The position numbers were made by a program, and so were the translations under genes. The notes below the pieces were generated by a model. That model was not told where the DNA came from and did not search any database. It saw nothing but the letters and a program-made list of their open reading frames with translations. Positions 49,043-57,879 of a stretch of 64,000 nucleotides of DNA are shown in pieces (the stretch's first letter is position 1; each line of letters starts with the position of its first letter). Origin of the DNA: Caballeronia catudaia (GTDB lineage Bacteria > Pseudomonadota > Gammaproteobacteria > Burkholderiales > Burkholderiaceae). Where the stretch lies: positions 183,269 to 247,268 of the forward strand of contig NZ_FCOF02000009.1 in NCBI RefSeq assembly GCF_001544755.2, read 5' to 3'.

Positions 49043-49094
49043 AGAGAGGGAACTACATTTACGCAACGGCACGCCCGGGCGGGCGCACCGCTTG

Positions 49095-49229
49095 CTACTT
49101 GTGCTGTTCAGCGGAGTTCGAAATGGCCTGCCCGCCCTTCGAAATGTCCTGGCCCGCGCCCGAGACGGTGTTGCAGCCCGCGAGAGCCGCCGTGCCTGCG
49201 ATGAGCAGCAAAGCGATGAGTCGAGTCAT
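49095..49229 (-). CDS. Entericidin A/B-family lipoprotein
   Basis: A 44-residue lipoprotein: the signal MTRLIALLLIAGTAALAGC with an LAGC lipobox, then NTVSGAGQDISKGGQAISN, the hallmark of entericidin B. Entericidins are small membrane lipoproteins, in E. coli an antidote/toxin pair linked to stationary-phase lysis. A good ribosome-binding site (AAGGGGAA) precedes the ATG and a terminator follows. Only one entericidin gene is present. It is too short for most gene callers. Confidence 0.88.
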   Translation of the reverse strand: MTRLIALLLIAGTAALAGCNTVSGAGQDISKGGQAISNSAEQHK

Positions 49230-49333
49230 GTTGTATTCCCCTTAGAGTTGAAATGCGTGACAGGAATCGGTTCGCGCATCGTTTCGAGTGACGGACGTTT
49301 CTTGACGCCCGGCCTACCGGTGTAATCAATCAT

Positions 49334-49371
49334 AAAAAAGCGCGCGGCCGCAGGCTGTAGGCACGCCTGCG
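49334..49371 (-). terminator. Probable terminator of the CHASE3 histidine kinase gene
   Basis: A 7-bp stem (49349-49355 with 49365-49371), with six U on the minus strand (about 49334-49339) after a short GC spacer. It lies about 45 bp past the kinase stop codon. Confidence 0.5.
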
Positions 49372-49413
49372 ATTTTCCTGTGGGCGGCGTCCGCATTTCA
49401 TGTCGGCGTCGTC

Positions 49414-50895
49414 CTACGCCGCTGGCATGACGATGTTCGCATCGTCGCGGCGCTCGCGTGGCATCGACACACTGATCGCCGTGCCGTGCGGCGTCACGCG
49501 CTCGATCTCGAAGCGTCCGCCGCGCGCCGAAACGCGCTGGCGCATGCCGACGAGCCCATGCGTCTGCGTGCGCTTCAAATCCTGCGGCCGGATGCCGATG
49601 CCGTCGTCGGTGATGGAAAGCGACACGTTTTCGTCATCGACATCGAGCGCCACGCGAATCCGGCTCGCGCGCGCGTATTTCGCCGCGTTCGTGAGCGTCT
49701 CCTGCGCGACGCGAAAGAGCGCGATCTCGATCGCCTCGCCGAGCTTCACGTCCTCGCCGGGCAGATCGGACTCGATGCTCCAGCCGTTGCGCTGCGCGGC
49801 TTCGTCGACGAGCGAGCGCAGCGCGGTCACGAGGCCGAAGTTGGCGAGCACGGTCGGACGCATGTCTTCGATGATGCGGCGCTTCAGCGCAATGCCCTGA
49901 TCCAGACTGCCCAAGGCGCGTGCGAGTTTTTCCGCCATCGCGGGCTCGGTGTCCTTCAGTTTGCCGCGCACCCACGCGACATCCATCTTGCTCGCGGTGA
50001 GAATCGAGCCGAGTTCGTCGTGCAGTTCGCGCGCGAGCTCCGTCTTCTCGTTTTCGCTGACGGACTGCAAGTGCCACGCGAGCGCTTCGAGTTGCCGCGT
50101 GCGCTCGAACACGAGCCGATCGAGCTCTTCCTGCTGTGTGATGAGCGCCTTCTGCACGCGCGCCTGCTTGTCGAGCTGGATGCCGAGATTGCGAAAGAGC
50201 AGCAGGAACAACACGATGTTCAGCGCGCACAACGCGGCGACGCACAGCGTCGAGATGCGCTGATCGGCGCGGCTCGCATCGAGCGCGTGTTGCGCGCGCT
50301 GCTCTTCGTTCAGACGCAGGAGCGACAGCGCGGCGTCGAGCGTCGCGCTCGCGTCGGGCGGCGGCAGCGCGAGCGCGCGCTCGCGTGCGGCGGCATCGGC
50401 GGCGGTGTCTTTCGATGAATCCGCGAGACGTACCGTGCCTCGCGCGATTTCATCGTCGGCGGCGGCGCGGATCTGCGCGAAGCTCGCGAGCGCGGTGTCG
50501 TCGCCGATACGCCGGTAATACGCATCGAGCGAGGCAAGCGTGCGCCGAACGCGTCCTGACGTTTCCCGAAAGTGCGTCTGATACGCGCCGTCCGGCTTCA
50601 ACGCGAAGCCGCGCTCGTCGGCGGTGAGTGTGGCGATATCGGCGGCGAGCGTCGAGAGCTGCGCGGTCGCGCCTTTGGCGTCGAGCGCCGTTTCATATTC
50701 CGATGCGATCCGCATGCGACCCGATTCCAGGATGACGAGGCCGCCCACGGTAATGAGGATCGCGACCGTCATCGCGACCGCCCAGCTATAGCGGCGCATC
50801 CAGTCGTTCAGGCGCGATGCGCGACGCGCGAGACTGGCCGGCGCGGGAGCGGGCTGAGCGGACTGAACGGGCAGCATCGTCGGTACGTGACTCAT
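49414..50895 (-). CDS. CHASE3-containing NarX-type sensor histidine kinase
   Basis: A 493-residue membrane kinase. The first membrane helix ([20 protein letters not shown]) is followed by a periplasmic CHASE3-like sensory helical domain ([20 protein letters not shown]) and a second helix ([18 protein letters not shown]). A HisKA_3 dimerisation domain with the phospho-His in [20 protein letters not shown] and an ATPase domain ([29 protein letters not shown]) complete it. HisKA_3 kinases pair with NarL-type regulators; a NarL-type gene lies 1.4 kb away at 52265 on the other strand and is the obvious candidate partner. Confidence 0.9.
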   Translation of the reverse strand: MSHVPTMLPVQSAQPAPAPASLARRASRLNDWMRRYSWAVAMTVAILITVGGLVILESGRMRIASEYETALDAKGATAQLSTLAADIATLTADERGFALKPDGAYQTHFRETSGRVRRTLASLDAYYRRIGDDTALASFAQIRAAADDEIARGTVRLADSSKDTAADAAARERALALPPPDASATLDAALSLLRLNEEQRAQHALDASRADQRISTLCVAALCALNIVLFLLLFRNLGIQLDKQARVQKALITQQEELDRLVFERTRQLEALAWHLQSVSENEKTELARELHDELGSILTASKMDVAWVRGKLKDTEPAMAEKLARALGSLDQGIALKRRIIEDMRPTVLANFGLVTALRSLVDEAAQRNGWSIESDLPGEDVKLGEAIEIALFRVAQETLTNAAKYARASRIRVALDVDDENVSLSITDDGIGIRPQDLKRTQTHGLVGMRQRVSARGGRFEIERVTPHGTAISVSMPRERRDDANIVMPAA

Positions 50896-51042
50896 GTGTG
50901 TCGGGATCGGCGGTTCGCGTCAAAAGCCGATTTGAAAGCAAGTGTCGGTGGATTCCCACAGCAAAAAAGGAGCCTGCCCGAGTGCGCGGCGCGAATCGTA
51001 TCGCTAGGATGGATGCGTCATCCATTCTTACGGGGAACGATC

Positions 51043-51219
51043 ATGCTCAAGTGGGCACTGTTTTTCGCGATCGTGGCCGTGATCGCCGGCGTGCTCGGCT
51101 TCACGGGCGTCGCCGCTGGCGCCGCGGCCATCGCCAAGTTCTTGTTCGTGCTGTTCCTGATTCTCTGCGTCGTATTTTTGGTGCTCGGCTTCGTCGTCAC
51201 GAAAAAAGCCATCGATTAG
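51043..51219 (+). CDS. DUF1328 small membrane protein (copy 1)
   Basis: A 58-residue protein with two membrane helices ([20 protein letters not shown] and [20 protein letters not shown]) joined by a [12 protein letters not shown] turn, typical of the DUF1328/YtjA family. The function is unknown; relatives are often osmotic- or stress-induced. An AACGATC leader precedes the ATG. It is followed 58 bp later by a second, diverged copy. Confidence 0.88.
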   Translation: MLKWALFFAIVAVIAGVLGFTGVAAGAAAIAKFLFVLFLILCVVFLVLGFVVTKKAID

Positions 51220-51277
51220 CGCCGGTCCGTGAGCGTCATCGGACCGATTCCTGTTACTCGTTCATGAAGGAGGTCAC

Positions 51278-51439
51278 ATGCTTCACTACGCTGCTGTGTT
51301 CTTCGTCATCGCCCTCATCGCGGCCGTGTTCGGTTTCACCGGCATCGCGGCGGGCGCGGCGGAAATCGCGAAAATCCTTTTCTTCATTTTTCTCGTCGTG
51401 TTCGTGGTCACCTTGCTGCTCGGCGTGTTTCGAACGTGA
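51278..51439 (+). CDS. DUF1328 small membrane protein (copy 2)
   Basis: A 53-residue paralogue of the preceding gene: [20 protein letters not shown], then [20 protein letters not shown] and a short basic end (GVFRT). AAGGAGG lies 5-7 bp before the ATG, an excellent ribosome-binding site. The pair are diverged, not identical, so the duplication is not recent. It is too short for most gene callers. Confidence 0.88.
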   Translation: MLHYAAVFFVIALIAAVFGFTGIAAGAAEIAKILFFIFLVVFVVTLLLGVFRT

Positions 51440-51640
51440 CGCCGTGACGTGAAAGAAACACGAGCCATCAGGCCGCGCGCGGGTTCCGGGACCGTCGCGC
51501 GGTTTTTCCACGGGTCAGGCATGGTGCATGCATCGCAGTTTCCGAATGGATAGCAGGCGCTATAGAAGTCCCGTTCGATACGCGCTATGGCGCCAGCTCC
51601 AGCGACCGTCATCACATCCCATTTCTGAGGAGCGAACCAA

Positions 51641-52216
51641 ATGTCCAAATCGTCTGCTGTAAAAGCCGCGCCGAATCAGTCCACGGACGCCTTCGTGCTC
51701 GATCTCGACAAGATTCGCGCCGACGCGCGCCAGCACATGGACGAAGGCCCCGTCACGGCGAGCTACGGCGCCGACCGCGAGACCGTGCTGAAACTGCTCA
51801 ACGATTCGCTGGCGACCGAGATCGTCTGCACCCTGCGCTACAAGCGCCACTATTTCATGGCGAAGGGCATCCACTCGGAAGCCGTCGCGCAGGAGTTTCT
51901 CGAACACGCGAACGAGGAGCAGGAACACGCCGATACGCTCGCCGAGCGCATCGTCCAGCTCGGCGGCGAACCGAATTTCGCGCCGGACAGCCTGAAATCG
52001 CGCTCGCATTCCGAGTACAAGGAAGGCCACGATCTGATCGACATGATCCGCGAGAACCTGATCGCCGAGCGCATCGCGATCGATACGTATCGCGAGATCA
52101 TTCGCTATCTCGGCGACAAGGACGTTACGACGCGGCGCCTCTTCGAAGACATCCTGGCGGTCGAGGAAGAGCACGCCGACGATATGGCCGATCTGCTGGC
52201 GGGCCGCAATGGTTAA
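51641..52216 (+). CDS. Ferritin-like / bacterioferritin-type di-iron protein
   Basis: A 191-residue four-helix ferritin-like protein. Metal-ligand patterns are present: ATEIVCTLRYKRHYFMAKG, EEQEHADTLAERI (ExxH), ENLIAERIAIDTYREII and DILAVEEEHADDMADLL (ExxH). The N-terminal 40 residues are an extra extension. It is related to bacterioferritin and Dps-type iron proteins that store iron or protect against peroxide; no haem-ligand Met was identified. It precedes the NarL-type regulator by 48 bp and lies in a stress-like cluster. Confidence 0.85.
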   Translation: MSKSSAVKAAPNQSTDAFVLDLDKIRADARQHMDEGPVTASYGADRETVLKLLNDSLATEIVCTLRYKRHYFMAKGIHSEAVAQEFLEHANEEQEHADTLAERIVQLGGEPNFAPDSLKSRSHSEYKEGHDLIDMIRENLIAERIAIDTYREIIRYLGDKDVTTRRLFEDILAVEEEHADDMADLLAGRNG

Positions 52217-52264
52217 AGACATGCGCGCCGGACGCACATCGCGTGCGTCCGGCGCATCCGTACG

Positions 52265-52945
52265 ATGACCGATCAACTACTACAAGAACGTCCGGCAGCG
52301 CGGACCACGCGAATGATTCGAGTCTTGATAGCCGACGACCACGCGATCGTGCGCAGCGGGTTCAGGCAGTTCGTCGCGGACGAGCCCGACATGGAAGTCG
52401 CCGCGGAAGCCGCGACTGGCGACGAGGCCATCGCGCGTGTGCGCGAGCAGGCGTTCGATGTCGTATTGCTCGATATCGCGATGCCCGACAAGAACGGCGT
52501 CGACACGTTACGCGTGATCAAGCAGATCCGGCCGGAACAGGGCGTGCTGATGCTTTCGGGCTTTCCGGAGAGCCAGTACGCGATCAACCTGCTGAAAGCG
52601 GGCGCAAACGGGTATCTGAACAAGGACGCCGCGCCCGATGAAATCGTGCGCGCGATCCGCACGGTGGCGCGCGGGCATCGGTATTTGTCGGAGTTCATCG
52701 CCGATGCGCTCGCCGACAAGCTCGACAAGCCCGCGGCCGAACGTCCGCACGAGCTGCTGTCGGAGCGCGAGTTCCAGATCTTCTGCAAGCTCGCGGGCGG
52801 CCAGATTCCGACGGAGATCGCGCAGGAATTGCATCTGTCGGTGAAGACGGTGAGCACGTATCGCGCGCGCGTGCTGGAAAAAATGCGGCTCGCCAATAAC
52901 GCCGACCTCACGTATTACGCGATCAAGAACGGCCTGATCGAATAG
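52265..52945 (+). CDS. NarL/FixJ-family response regulator
   Basis: A 226-residue regulator: receiver domain (VLIADDHAIVRSGFRQFVAD, phospho-Asp in VVLLDIAMPDKNGVD) and a C-terminal LuxR-type helix-turn-helix (LSEREFQIFCKLAGGQIPTE then LHLSVKTVSTYRARVLEKM). An internal ATG at 52313 (MIRVLIADDH) fits the usual family start equally well. It is the likely target of the HisKA_3 kinase at 49414-50895. It is followed 18 bp later by a receiver-only protein. Confidence 0.92.
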   Translation: MTDQLLQERPAARTTRMIRVLIADDHAIVRSGFRQFVADEPDMEVAAEAATGDEAIARVREQAFDVVLLDIAMPDKNGVDTLRVIKQIRPEQGVLMLSGFPESQYAINLLKAGANGYLNKDAAPDEIVRAIRTVARGHRYLSEFIADALADKLDKPAAERPHELLSEREFQIFCKLAGGQIPTEIAQELHLSVKTVSTYRARVLEKMRLANNADLTYYAIKNGLIE

Positions 52946-52963
52946 TTCCGGAGGGCGCCCGAC

Positions 52964-53404
52964 GTGGGCAATCACATCATCACCGACAATCGGGAGGGCC
53001 GGGCGGGCGCGCCGCGCATGCCGCTCGCGGTGCTGCTGATCGAGGATTCGCCGCTGATCCGGCGCAGCATCACCGAAGCGATCGAGGCGCTCAGGTCCTG
53101 GCGCGTGGCCGCATTCGCCGAAACGCCCGACGACGCCATCGCGCTGCTGTCGTCGCAGGCGTTCGACGCGGTAATCGTCGATCTGCAACTGAAGCGCGGC
53201 TCAGGGCTGGACGTGCTCGCGTGGCTCCAGACGAGCGGCGCGGCCCGCGCGCGCGGCGCGTTCGTCGCGGTGCTCACGAATCACGCGTTGCCGGCGTATC
53301 GCGAACGGTGCCTGCAATACGGCGTGCGTCATTTCTTCGACAAATCCCTCGAATTCGACCGCGTGCTCGACGCGCTGCACGATTACGCGCTCGGGCGCGC
53401 CTGA
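52964..53404 (+). CDS. Single-domain response regulator (receiver only)
   Basis: A 146-residue stand-alone receiver: MPLAVLLIEDSPLIRRSITE, phospho-Asp in DAVIVDLQLKRGSGLDV, Thr in VAVLTNHALP and Lys in HFFDKSLEFDRV. There is no output domain. The GTG at 52964 is chosen because GGAGGG lies 8 bp upstream; the ATG at 53018 is an alternative without a ribosome-binding site. It probably shuttles phosphate or competes for the neighbouring kinase. Its end overlaps the convergent MFS gene by 22 bp. Confidence 0.85.
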   Translation: MGNHIITDNREGRAGAPRMPLAVLLIEDSPLIRRSITEAIEALRSWRVAAFAETPDDAIALLSSQAFDAVIVDLQLKRGSGLDVLAWLQTSGAARARGAFVAVLTNHALPAYRERCLQYGVRHFFDKSLEFDRVLDALHDYALGRA

Positions 53405-54597
53405 GCGCGTTCGCGTCCGCGCCAGTGGCTGAAGGCGGCGAGACCCGTCGCGATCAGCCCGGCGAGACAGACGCCGATCCAGCCCATCGCGTGCCACGCG
53501 AGCGACGCCGCCGCCGATCCCAGCGACCCGCCGATGAAATAAGCCACCATGTAGACCGTGTTGACGCGGCTGCGCGCTTCGGGCTTGAGCGCGTAAATGC
53601 GCGACTGGTTCGAGATCTGCGCGGCCTGCACGCCGACATCCAGCACGATCACGCCGATGACCAGCCCGACGATGCTCGTCGCCGAAAACGCGAAGATGAC
53701 GAACGACAGCGCAACAAGCCCGATGCACAGAGAGATGACGGCGCGCGGCCCGCGTTTGTCGGCGGATTTGCCCGCGAGCGGCGCGGCGAGCGCGCCCGCC
53801 GCGCCGACGATGCCGAACAGCCCCGCCGCCTGCGGACCCATGTGAAACGGCGCGCCCGCGAGCAGCAGCGTGAGGACCGACCAGAAGATGCTGAACGCCG
53901 CGAAGAGCGCGCCGCCGGTCAGCGCGGCTTCGCGCAGCGCCGCGCTTTCCACCGCGAGATGCCATATCGAGCCGAGCAGCTTGCCGTAGGACAAGGTCGA
54001 TGTCGGCCGGCTTTTCGGCAGCCGCGCGGTCACGATGGCCGCGAGCGCGACGGTCGCGATGACGGACGCGCCGAACACCGCGCGCCAGCCGAAATACTGC
54101 GCGACGAAGCCGGACACGGTGCGCGCGAGCAGAATGCCGAGCAGGAGGCCGCTCATCACCATGCCGACGGCGTGGCCGCGCTCGGCCGCAGGCGCGAGTT
54201 CGGCGGAAAAGGGCACGGCCTGCTGCGCGATCGTGGATACGATGCCGATCGCGAGGCTCGCCGCGATCAGCACGGCGAGCGTCGGCGCGCTCGCCGCCAC
54301 GACGAGCGATACGCCGAGCGCCGCCAGTTGCACCAGGATCAGAAGACGCCGGTCGAAGCGATCGCCGAGCGGTGCGAGCACGAGCATGCCGAGCGCGTAG
54401 CCGAGTTGCGTCGACGCGGGCACGGCGCCGATCAGCCAGGCGCTTTCTGGGAAGCTCGCGCGGAAATCGTCGAGCAGCGGCTGATTGAAGTAGATGTTCG
54501 CGACCGAAACGCCCGCGATCGTTGCGAGCAGCCAGAGCGTGGCGCGCGAGTAGTGGGGATGGCGTTCGTTCTGATTCAGTTCGGAGGATGTGGGCAT
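53383..54597 (-). CDS. MFS transporter, sugar/drug efflux type
   Basis: A twelve-helix major facilitator of 404 residues from the ATG at 54597 (MPTSSELNQNERHPHYSRAT). Family features are VSVANIYFNQPLLDDFRASF in helix 1, the loop GMLVLAPLGDRFDRRLLIL (motif A variant) and KSADKRGPRAVISLCIGLV in the second half. The NIYFNQPLL signature is shared with uncharacterised efflux-type MFS proteins. It is convergent with the receiver gene and followed upstream by the phosphodiesterase on the same strand with a 70-bp gap. Substrate unknown. Confidence 0.87.
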   Translation of the reverse strand: MPTSSELNQNERHPHYSRATLWLLATIAGVSVANIYFNQPLLDDFRASFPESAWLIGAVPASTQLGYALGMLVLAPLGDRFDRRLLILVQLAALGVSLVVAASAPTLAVLIAASLAIGIVSTIAQQAVPFSAELAPAAERGHAVGMVMSGLLLGILLARTVSGFVAQYFGWRAVFGASVIATVALAAIVTARLPKSRPTSTLSYGKLLGSIWHLAVESAALREAALTGGALFAAFSIFWSVLTLLLAGAPFHMGPQAAGLFGIVGAAGALAAPLAGKSADKRGPRAVISLCIGLVALSFVIFAFSATSIVGLVIGVIVLDVGVQAAQISNQSRIYALKPEARSRVNTVYMVAYFIGGSLGSAAASLAWHAMGWIGVCLAGLIATGLAAFSHWRGRERAQARPSA

Positions 54598-54667
54598 GGA
54601 TGGGCGCGAAGGCGTGGACAGCCAGCCGCCGATCATACTGAAGACGCGCGCGCACCGCAGCGCGCTG

Positions 54668-55468
54668 CTAGAAGGGCTGCGGCCCGCCGCCCTGTTCGAC
54701 GCTCACGCAATGCGTGACGAGGCCGAGACCGGCGCGCCACAGATGCAGCCCGAACGCGGGTGGCTCCATGACGAACGCTTCCGGGCCGTCCGGTTTCAGT
54801 TGCAAGGCGACCTGATGCGCCGTCGATGGCGCGCACCACACGATCGTGCCGCCGAAGCGCGCGGTGATCGCCCGATGCACGTGGCCGCACACGATGCGCT
54901 CCACGTTCGGATGACGCCGCAGGAGCGTGTCGAGGGCGCGGCTGTCGTCGGGGGCGAGACGAATGTCGTCCATGAAGCCGATGCCGCACTCGACCGGCGG
55001 ATGATGCATGCCTATCAGCACGGGCCGCTCGCGGCAGGCGTCGAGCTGCGCTTCGAGCCAGCCGAGGCGCGCCGCGCACAGGCGGCCGGCGCCCGAGCCG
55101 GGATCGAGCGTGTCGAGCGCGATCACGTGGACGTCGCCCATATCGAATGCGTGTTGAATGAAGCCGTCGTGGCCCGCGAATTCGGGGCGATCGCCAAACA
55201 CCGCGCGCAGATTGTCGCGATCGTCGTGATTGCCGACGAGCACGCGCCACGGCATCCCCAGCGCGTCGAGCAGCGTGCGCAGATGGCGGTATTCTTCGAT
55301 GCCGCCCGCATCGACGAGATCGCCCGTGACGAGCACCGCGTCGGGACGTGGATCGAGCGCGTTGAGCGCCTCGATGGCGCGGGCGAGAAAGGCGGCCGTA
55401 TCGACGCGGCCATAGGCGAGCGTGCCCGGCGGCGTGATATGCAGATCGCTGATCTGGGCGAGCAGCAT
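54668..55468 (-). CDS. Class III cyclic-nucleotide phosphodiesterase-like metallophosphoesterase
   Basis: A 266-residue calcineurin-fold enzyme of the CpdA/Icc type. All metal motifs are present: MLLAQISDLHIT (DxH), LVTGDLVDAG (GD), VGNHDDRDNL (GNHD), IGMHHPPV (H) and CGHVHRAI (GHxH). Such enzymes hydrolyse cAMP or other phosphodiesters; the real substrate cannot be read from the sequence. It is followed by the MFS gene and lies 36 bp after the small lipoprotein gene on the same strand. Confidence 0.88.
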   Translation of the reverse strand: MLLAQISDLHITPPGTLAYGRVDTAAFLARAIEALNALDPRPDAVLVTGDLVDAGGIEEYRHLRTLLDALGMPWRVLVGNHDDRDNLRAVFGDRPEFAGHDGFIQHAFDMGDVHVIALDTLDPGSGAGRLCAARLGWLEAQLDACRERPVLIGMHHPPVECGIGFMDDIRLAPDDSRALDTLLRRHPNVERIVCGHVHRAITARFGGTIVWCAPSTAHQVALQLKPDGPEAFVMEPPAFGLHLWRAGLGLVTHCVSVEQGGGPQPF

Positions 55469-55504
55469 GCGCGTGTCTCTCCTCGTCGCGGGCGGTGATC
55501 CGGC

Positions 55505-55861
55505 TTACTCGTCGGCGTCGGCCGCTGGCGGCTTCGGCGCGAGGTACGCGGGCACGAGCCACTGGAAGCCGGTCATCGAGGTCTCGCTGAACGTGCATTC
55601 GGCGGCTGCCGCGGCTATCCCTGGCTTGACGGAAGGCGGCTTCGGCGGGATTTCGATCGTGCCGTGCACGACCACCCTCGAGCCATGATAACTCGCGCCG
55701 GTACCCGTGATTTTCAGCGGTGCGCGCGCGGCGTCGGGGTAGTCGGTGCGCGCCTTGTCCTTGCAGGCTTCGGCGTTCTTGTAATAGGACGTGCAGCCGG
55801 CGAGAGATGCGAGCGGAATCGAGAACAGGATGAAAAAGAGGCGGCGGGTTCGATGGTTCAT
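55505..55861 (-). CDS. Hypothetical lipoprotein
   Basis: A 118-residue predicted lipoprotein: the signal RRLFFILFSIPLASLAGC ends in an LAGC lipobox. The mature part (TSYYKNAEACKDKARTDYPD; YHGSRVVVHGTIEIPPKPPS) has a single small beta-rich domain and a second Cys pair partner. I do not recognise the family. It is first in a same-strand run with the phosphodiesterase and MFS genes. Confidence 0.75.
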   Translation of the reverse strand: MNHRTRRLFFILFSIPLASLAGCTSYYKNAEACKDKARTDYPDAARAPLKITGTGASYHGSRVVVHGTIEIPPKPPSVKPGIAAAAAECTFSETSMTGFQWLVPAYLAPKPPAADADE

Positions 55862-56031
55862 CGATGAGTCCGGTCGATGCCCGATGCCGCGAGGTGCATC
55901 GAGCGTGATGAAAGTCGGGCGAAGCTTTATAACACGCGCGCCCCGCGACGGCTTGTTTTACCGCGCGATGCGGTAGCACAATCGGCATTGGCGTTTTTTT
56001 CGAGCGCGTTCGATCGATGGAGGCGACCGCC

Positions 56032-56316
56032 ATGCAAAAGGACATCGAAGTAGGCGATTACCTGCTCGCCATGCAGGCCGTGCCCAAACCCCGCGAGGCC
56101 GACGGCGACGCCAGCGTGGCCCCGTCCGAGGGCTACGCGATCCGCGTGCGCGTGTCGCGGCTCGACCGTCAGCCGTTGCACGGTTCGAAGCTCGCCGACG
56201 ATTCCGGCGAAATGACGGGCGACCACGGCCTGTTCGAAACCGTCGCCGAGGCGATTGCGCATGGCGAGGCGTGGGGACGGCATTACGTCGCGCGCGTGCT
56301 GGGGCATTCGGTGTAG
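56032..56316 (+). CDS. Hypothetical protein
   Basis: A 94-residue soluble acidic protein. The start at 56032 (MQKDIEVGDYLLAMQAVPKP) is fixed by GGAGG at 56019-56023, 8 bp upstream; an ATG at 56017 overlaps that site and is rejected. The body (GYAIRVRVSRLDRQPLHGS, HGLFETVAEAIAHGEAWGR) suggests a small alpha/beta domain. No family was recognised. It is monocistronic, divergent from the lipoprotein gene. Confidence 0.65.
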   Translation: MQKDIEVGDYLLAMQAVPKPREADGDASVAPSEGYAIRVRVSRLDRQPLHGSKLADDSGEMTGDHGLFETVAEAIAHGEAWGRHYVARVLGHSV

Positions 56317-56437
56317 CGGCGGGGGCCGCGAAAGAGGGGAGCGTGCTCCCCGCGTCAGGCGGGTGCTCGGGGGCGAGGGGCGTCGCTAGACTTTGGCTCA
56401 TCGACCGGATCGACCGGATCGTTCAGAGGCCGCCACC

Positions 56438-56647
56438 ATGCCCGTTGCCCTATACATCACGCCCCATTACATCGCTTCCGTGCGCGGAGGGAAAACGCGC
56501 GACTGCTTCGCCGGGACGGTGCGCTTCATCGATGTGGACGCGCTGCCGTTCGATATCGAGCATGTGTGCCTGCTCGATCGCGATACGCCAATCGAGGCGC
56601 TTTTCGACGCCGTGAGGGATGCGGAGCGGCTGTTGAATGCGGTGTGA
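56438..56647 (+). CDS. Hypothetical protein
   Basis: A 69-residue protein from the ATG at 56438 (MPVALYITPHYIASVRGGKT). It has alternating hydrophobic and charged segments (DCFAGTVRFIDVDALPFDIE, HVCLLDRDTPIEALFDAVRD), probably a small folded domain. AGAGG precedes the ATG by about 8 bp. A short tandem repeat of ATCGACCGG lies 15-40 bp upstream. No family was recognised. Confidence 0.55.
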   Translation: MPVALYITPHYIASVRGGKTRDCFAGTVRFIDVDALPFDIEHVCLLDRDTPIEALFDAVRDAERLLNAV

Positions 56648-56667
56648 GAGGGGCTCGCCGATGTTCT

Positions 56668-56697
56668 AAAAAAAGGCGGCCGCGGAAATAGGCCGCC
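56668..56697 (-). terminator. Terminator of immunity cassette 1
   Basis: A 7-bp GC stem (56675-56681 with 56691-56697), a 9-base loop and seven U on the minus strand (56668-56674), 10 bp past the immunity gene stop. Confidence 0.85.
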
Positions 56698-56706
56698 GCG
56701 GCTTGC

Positions 56707-57123
56707 CTAGCGGTACTCGTCTATTTCGATCGTCCCGCCCATCGCCTCCATCATCGCGCGAATGTCATCTGGCACATCGGGCACGCGATTGCCGGACTCG
56801 TTGTCCCAATAGCAGAAAAAGCGCGCCTCAATGCCGTTTTCGGCGAGCAAAGCCCTCAGGTCTGATCGTGGCAGCTTCAAGTGGTCAATGAGAAACCGTA
56901 GATGCGGCTCTAACAGCTCGCCGCGCACGGCACCTTTGCTGCCAAGGCCCCAAAGACCGACCCGGCTGGGAGCCCGGCTCGGACGCCCTGACGGTGTAGT
57001 GAAGGGCTCCCCTTTGACGATTGCAATCTTGGGCTCGACGCCGAAATACTGCGTCCAGAAACCGGGCGTCAATGTGTCGCCGGAAAGATAGAACGTCGCG
57101 TGTGCGAGATCGTGATCTGTCAT
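56707..57123 (-). CDS. Putative immunity protein of toxin cassette 1, DUF4279-like
   Basis: A 138-residue cytoplasmic protein paralogous to the product at 57925-58341, with exactly the same length. Shared blocks are LAHATF at the start, FWTQYFGVEP, RFFCYWDN and the C-terminal GGTIEIDEYR. The FWTxYFG pattern resembles DUF4279, members of which occur beside toxins. The start at 57123 (MTDHDLAHATF) leaves a 10-bp gap to the orphan toxin tip gene upstream, matching the 13-bp gap of the second cassette; the ATG at 57150 would overlap the tip gene. Position right after the tip is the main evidence for an immunity role. Confidence 0.65.
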   Translation of the reverse strand: MTDHDLAHATFYLSGDTLTPGFWTQYFGVEPKIAIVKGEPFTTPSGRPSRAPSRVGLWGLGSKGAVRGELLEPHLRFLIDHLKLPRSDLRALLAENGIEARFFCYWDNESGNRVPDVPDDIRAMMEAMGGTIEIDEYR

Positions 57124-57133
57124 CGAAACGGCC

Positions 57134-57400
57134 TCAGTCTGCCCAGTCATGAAAATTCCCAATGTAATCGCCCTTGAAATATACCTCTCTGTCGTCATGC
57201 CAGATGACGTTGTCGGCAGGTCCTAAACCGTTTCCTGGCTTGAACTTGTGCAAGATGTCTCCGAACGTCTTGCGGTCATATCCAAGCATTTTTGCGGCAT
57301 AGTTCGGGTTGTTCGTGCTTGCGGCCAGATCTATCACGTCGTCGCTTACGGTGCGTGGGCGGCGCGCTGTGGATCGGCTGCACGCTGTGCGCCTGGTCAT
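57134..57400 (-). CDS. Orphan toxin tip (C-terminal module only)
   Basis: An 88-residue frame whose last 70 residues match the C-terminus of the toxin at 58355-59320: DDVIDLAASTNNPNYAAKM, LGYDRKTFGDILHKF, DNVIWHDDREVYFKG and a His near the end. The first 18 residues are Arg/Ser-rich and unrelated to the trunk. An AGGAAG ribosome-binding site precedes the ATG at 57400, so it might still be translated. This is what a displaced tip looks like after recombination. Whether it is toxic, silent or a recombination donor is open. The gene overlaps nothing conserved on the plus strand. Confidence 0.6.
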   Translation of the reverse strand: MTRRTACSRSTARRPRTVSDDVIDLAASTNNPNYAAKMLGYDRKTFGDILHKFKPGNGLGPADNVIWHDDREVYFKGDYIGNFHDWAD

Positions 57401-57534
57401 GCAACGTTCTTCCTGCTCGCGCAACAACACGCCGGCGAGCTGCGCGCCGCGACACTGCCCGATGCGCCGACCGTCATGGCAGCGCCCGCTGATAGCCGCT
57501 CGCTTACGCGCGTGACCGCCGAGCGCGCGACGGT

Positions 57535-57823
57535 GGTCGCGCAGCTCGTTACCGTGAAAGCAGTCGCGCGGCAGCGCGTCGCGCTTCTGTATCTGTCGCG
57601 ACGAGTTGCTTGCCGCACGTGTTTCCGGCTCGCTTATCCGTCGCAGTCCGAAGACCTGATGGGGCGCATGTGGCGCAAGCAAGGGAAGATCGAGAGACGT
57701 TTGCGGTCAGGCAAGCGACTGACGAGCGCCACGCGCGAACGACTGGTAGACGAGTTGATGCTCGCCAAGGACGCGCGCCAAGCCGCGTTCATCGCGGCGG
57801 CGCGACGCCTTCTTGGTCTGTGA
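57535..57823 (+). pseudogene. C-terminal remnant of a phage-type gene
   Basis: The plus-strand frame ending at 57823 contains a convincing protein C-terminus (VACRTCFRLAYPSQSEDLMG, RMWRKQGKIERRLRSGKRLT, LAKDARQAAFIAAARRLLGL). It resembles uncharacterised phage proteins with a Cys-containing finger. Upstream of about 57535 the frame loses any likeness, and the DNA becomes the antisense of the orphan tip gene. It is read as a truncated leftover at a recombination junction; the exact 5' limit is approximate. Confidence 0.45.
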
Positions 57824-57879
57824 GCTTCGAGCGCGCCGCCGTTAGCGCCGACCGCTGCGCCGGGGTTTTTTCCGACTAT

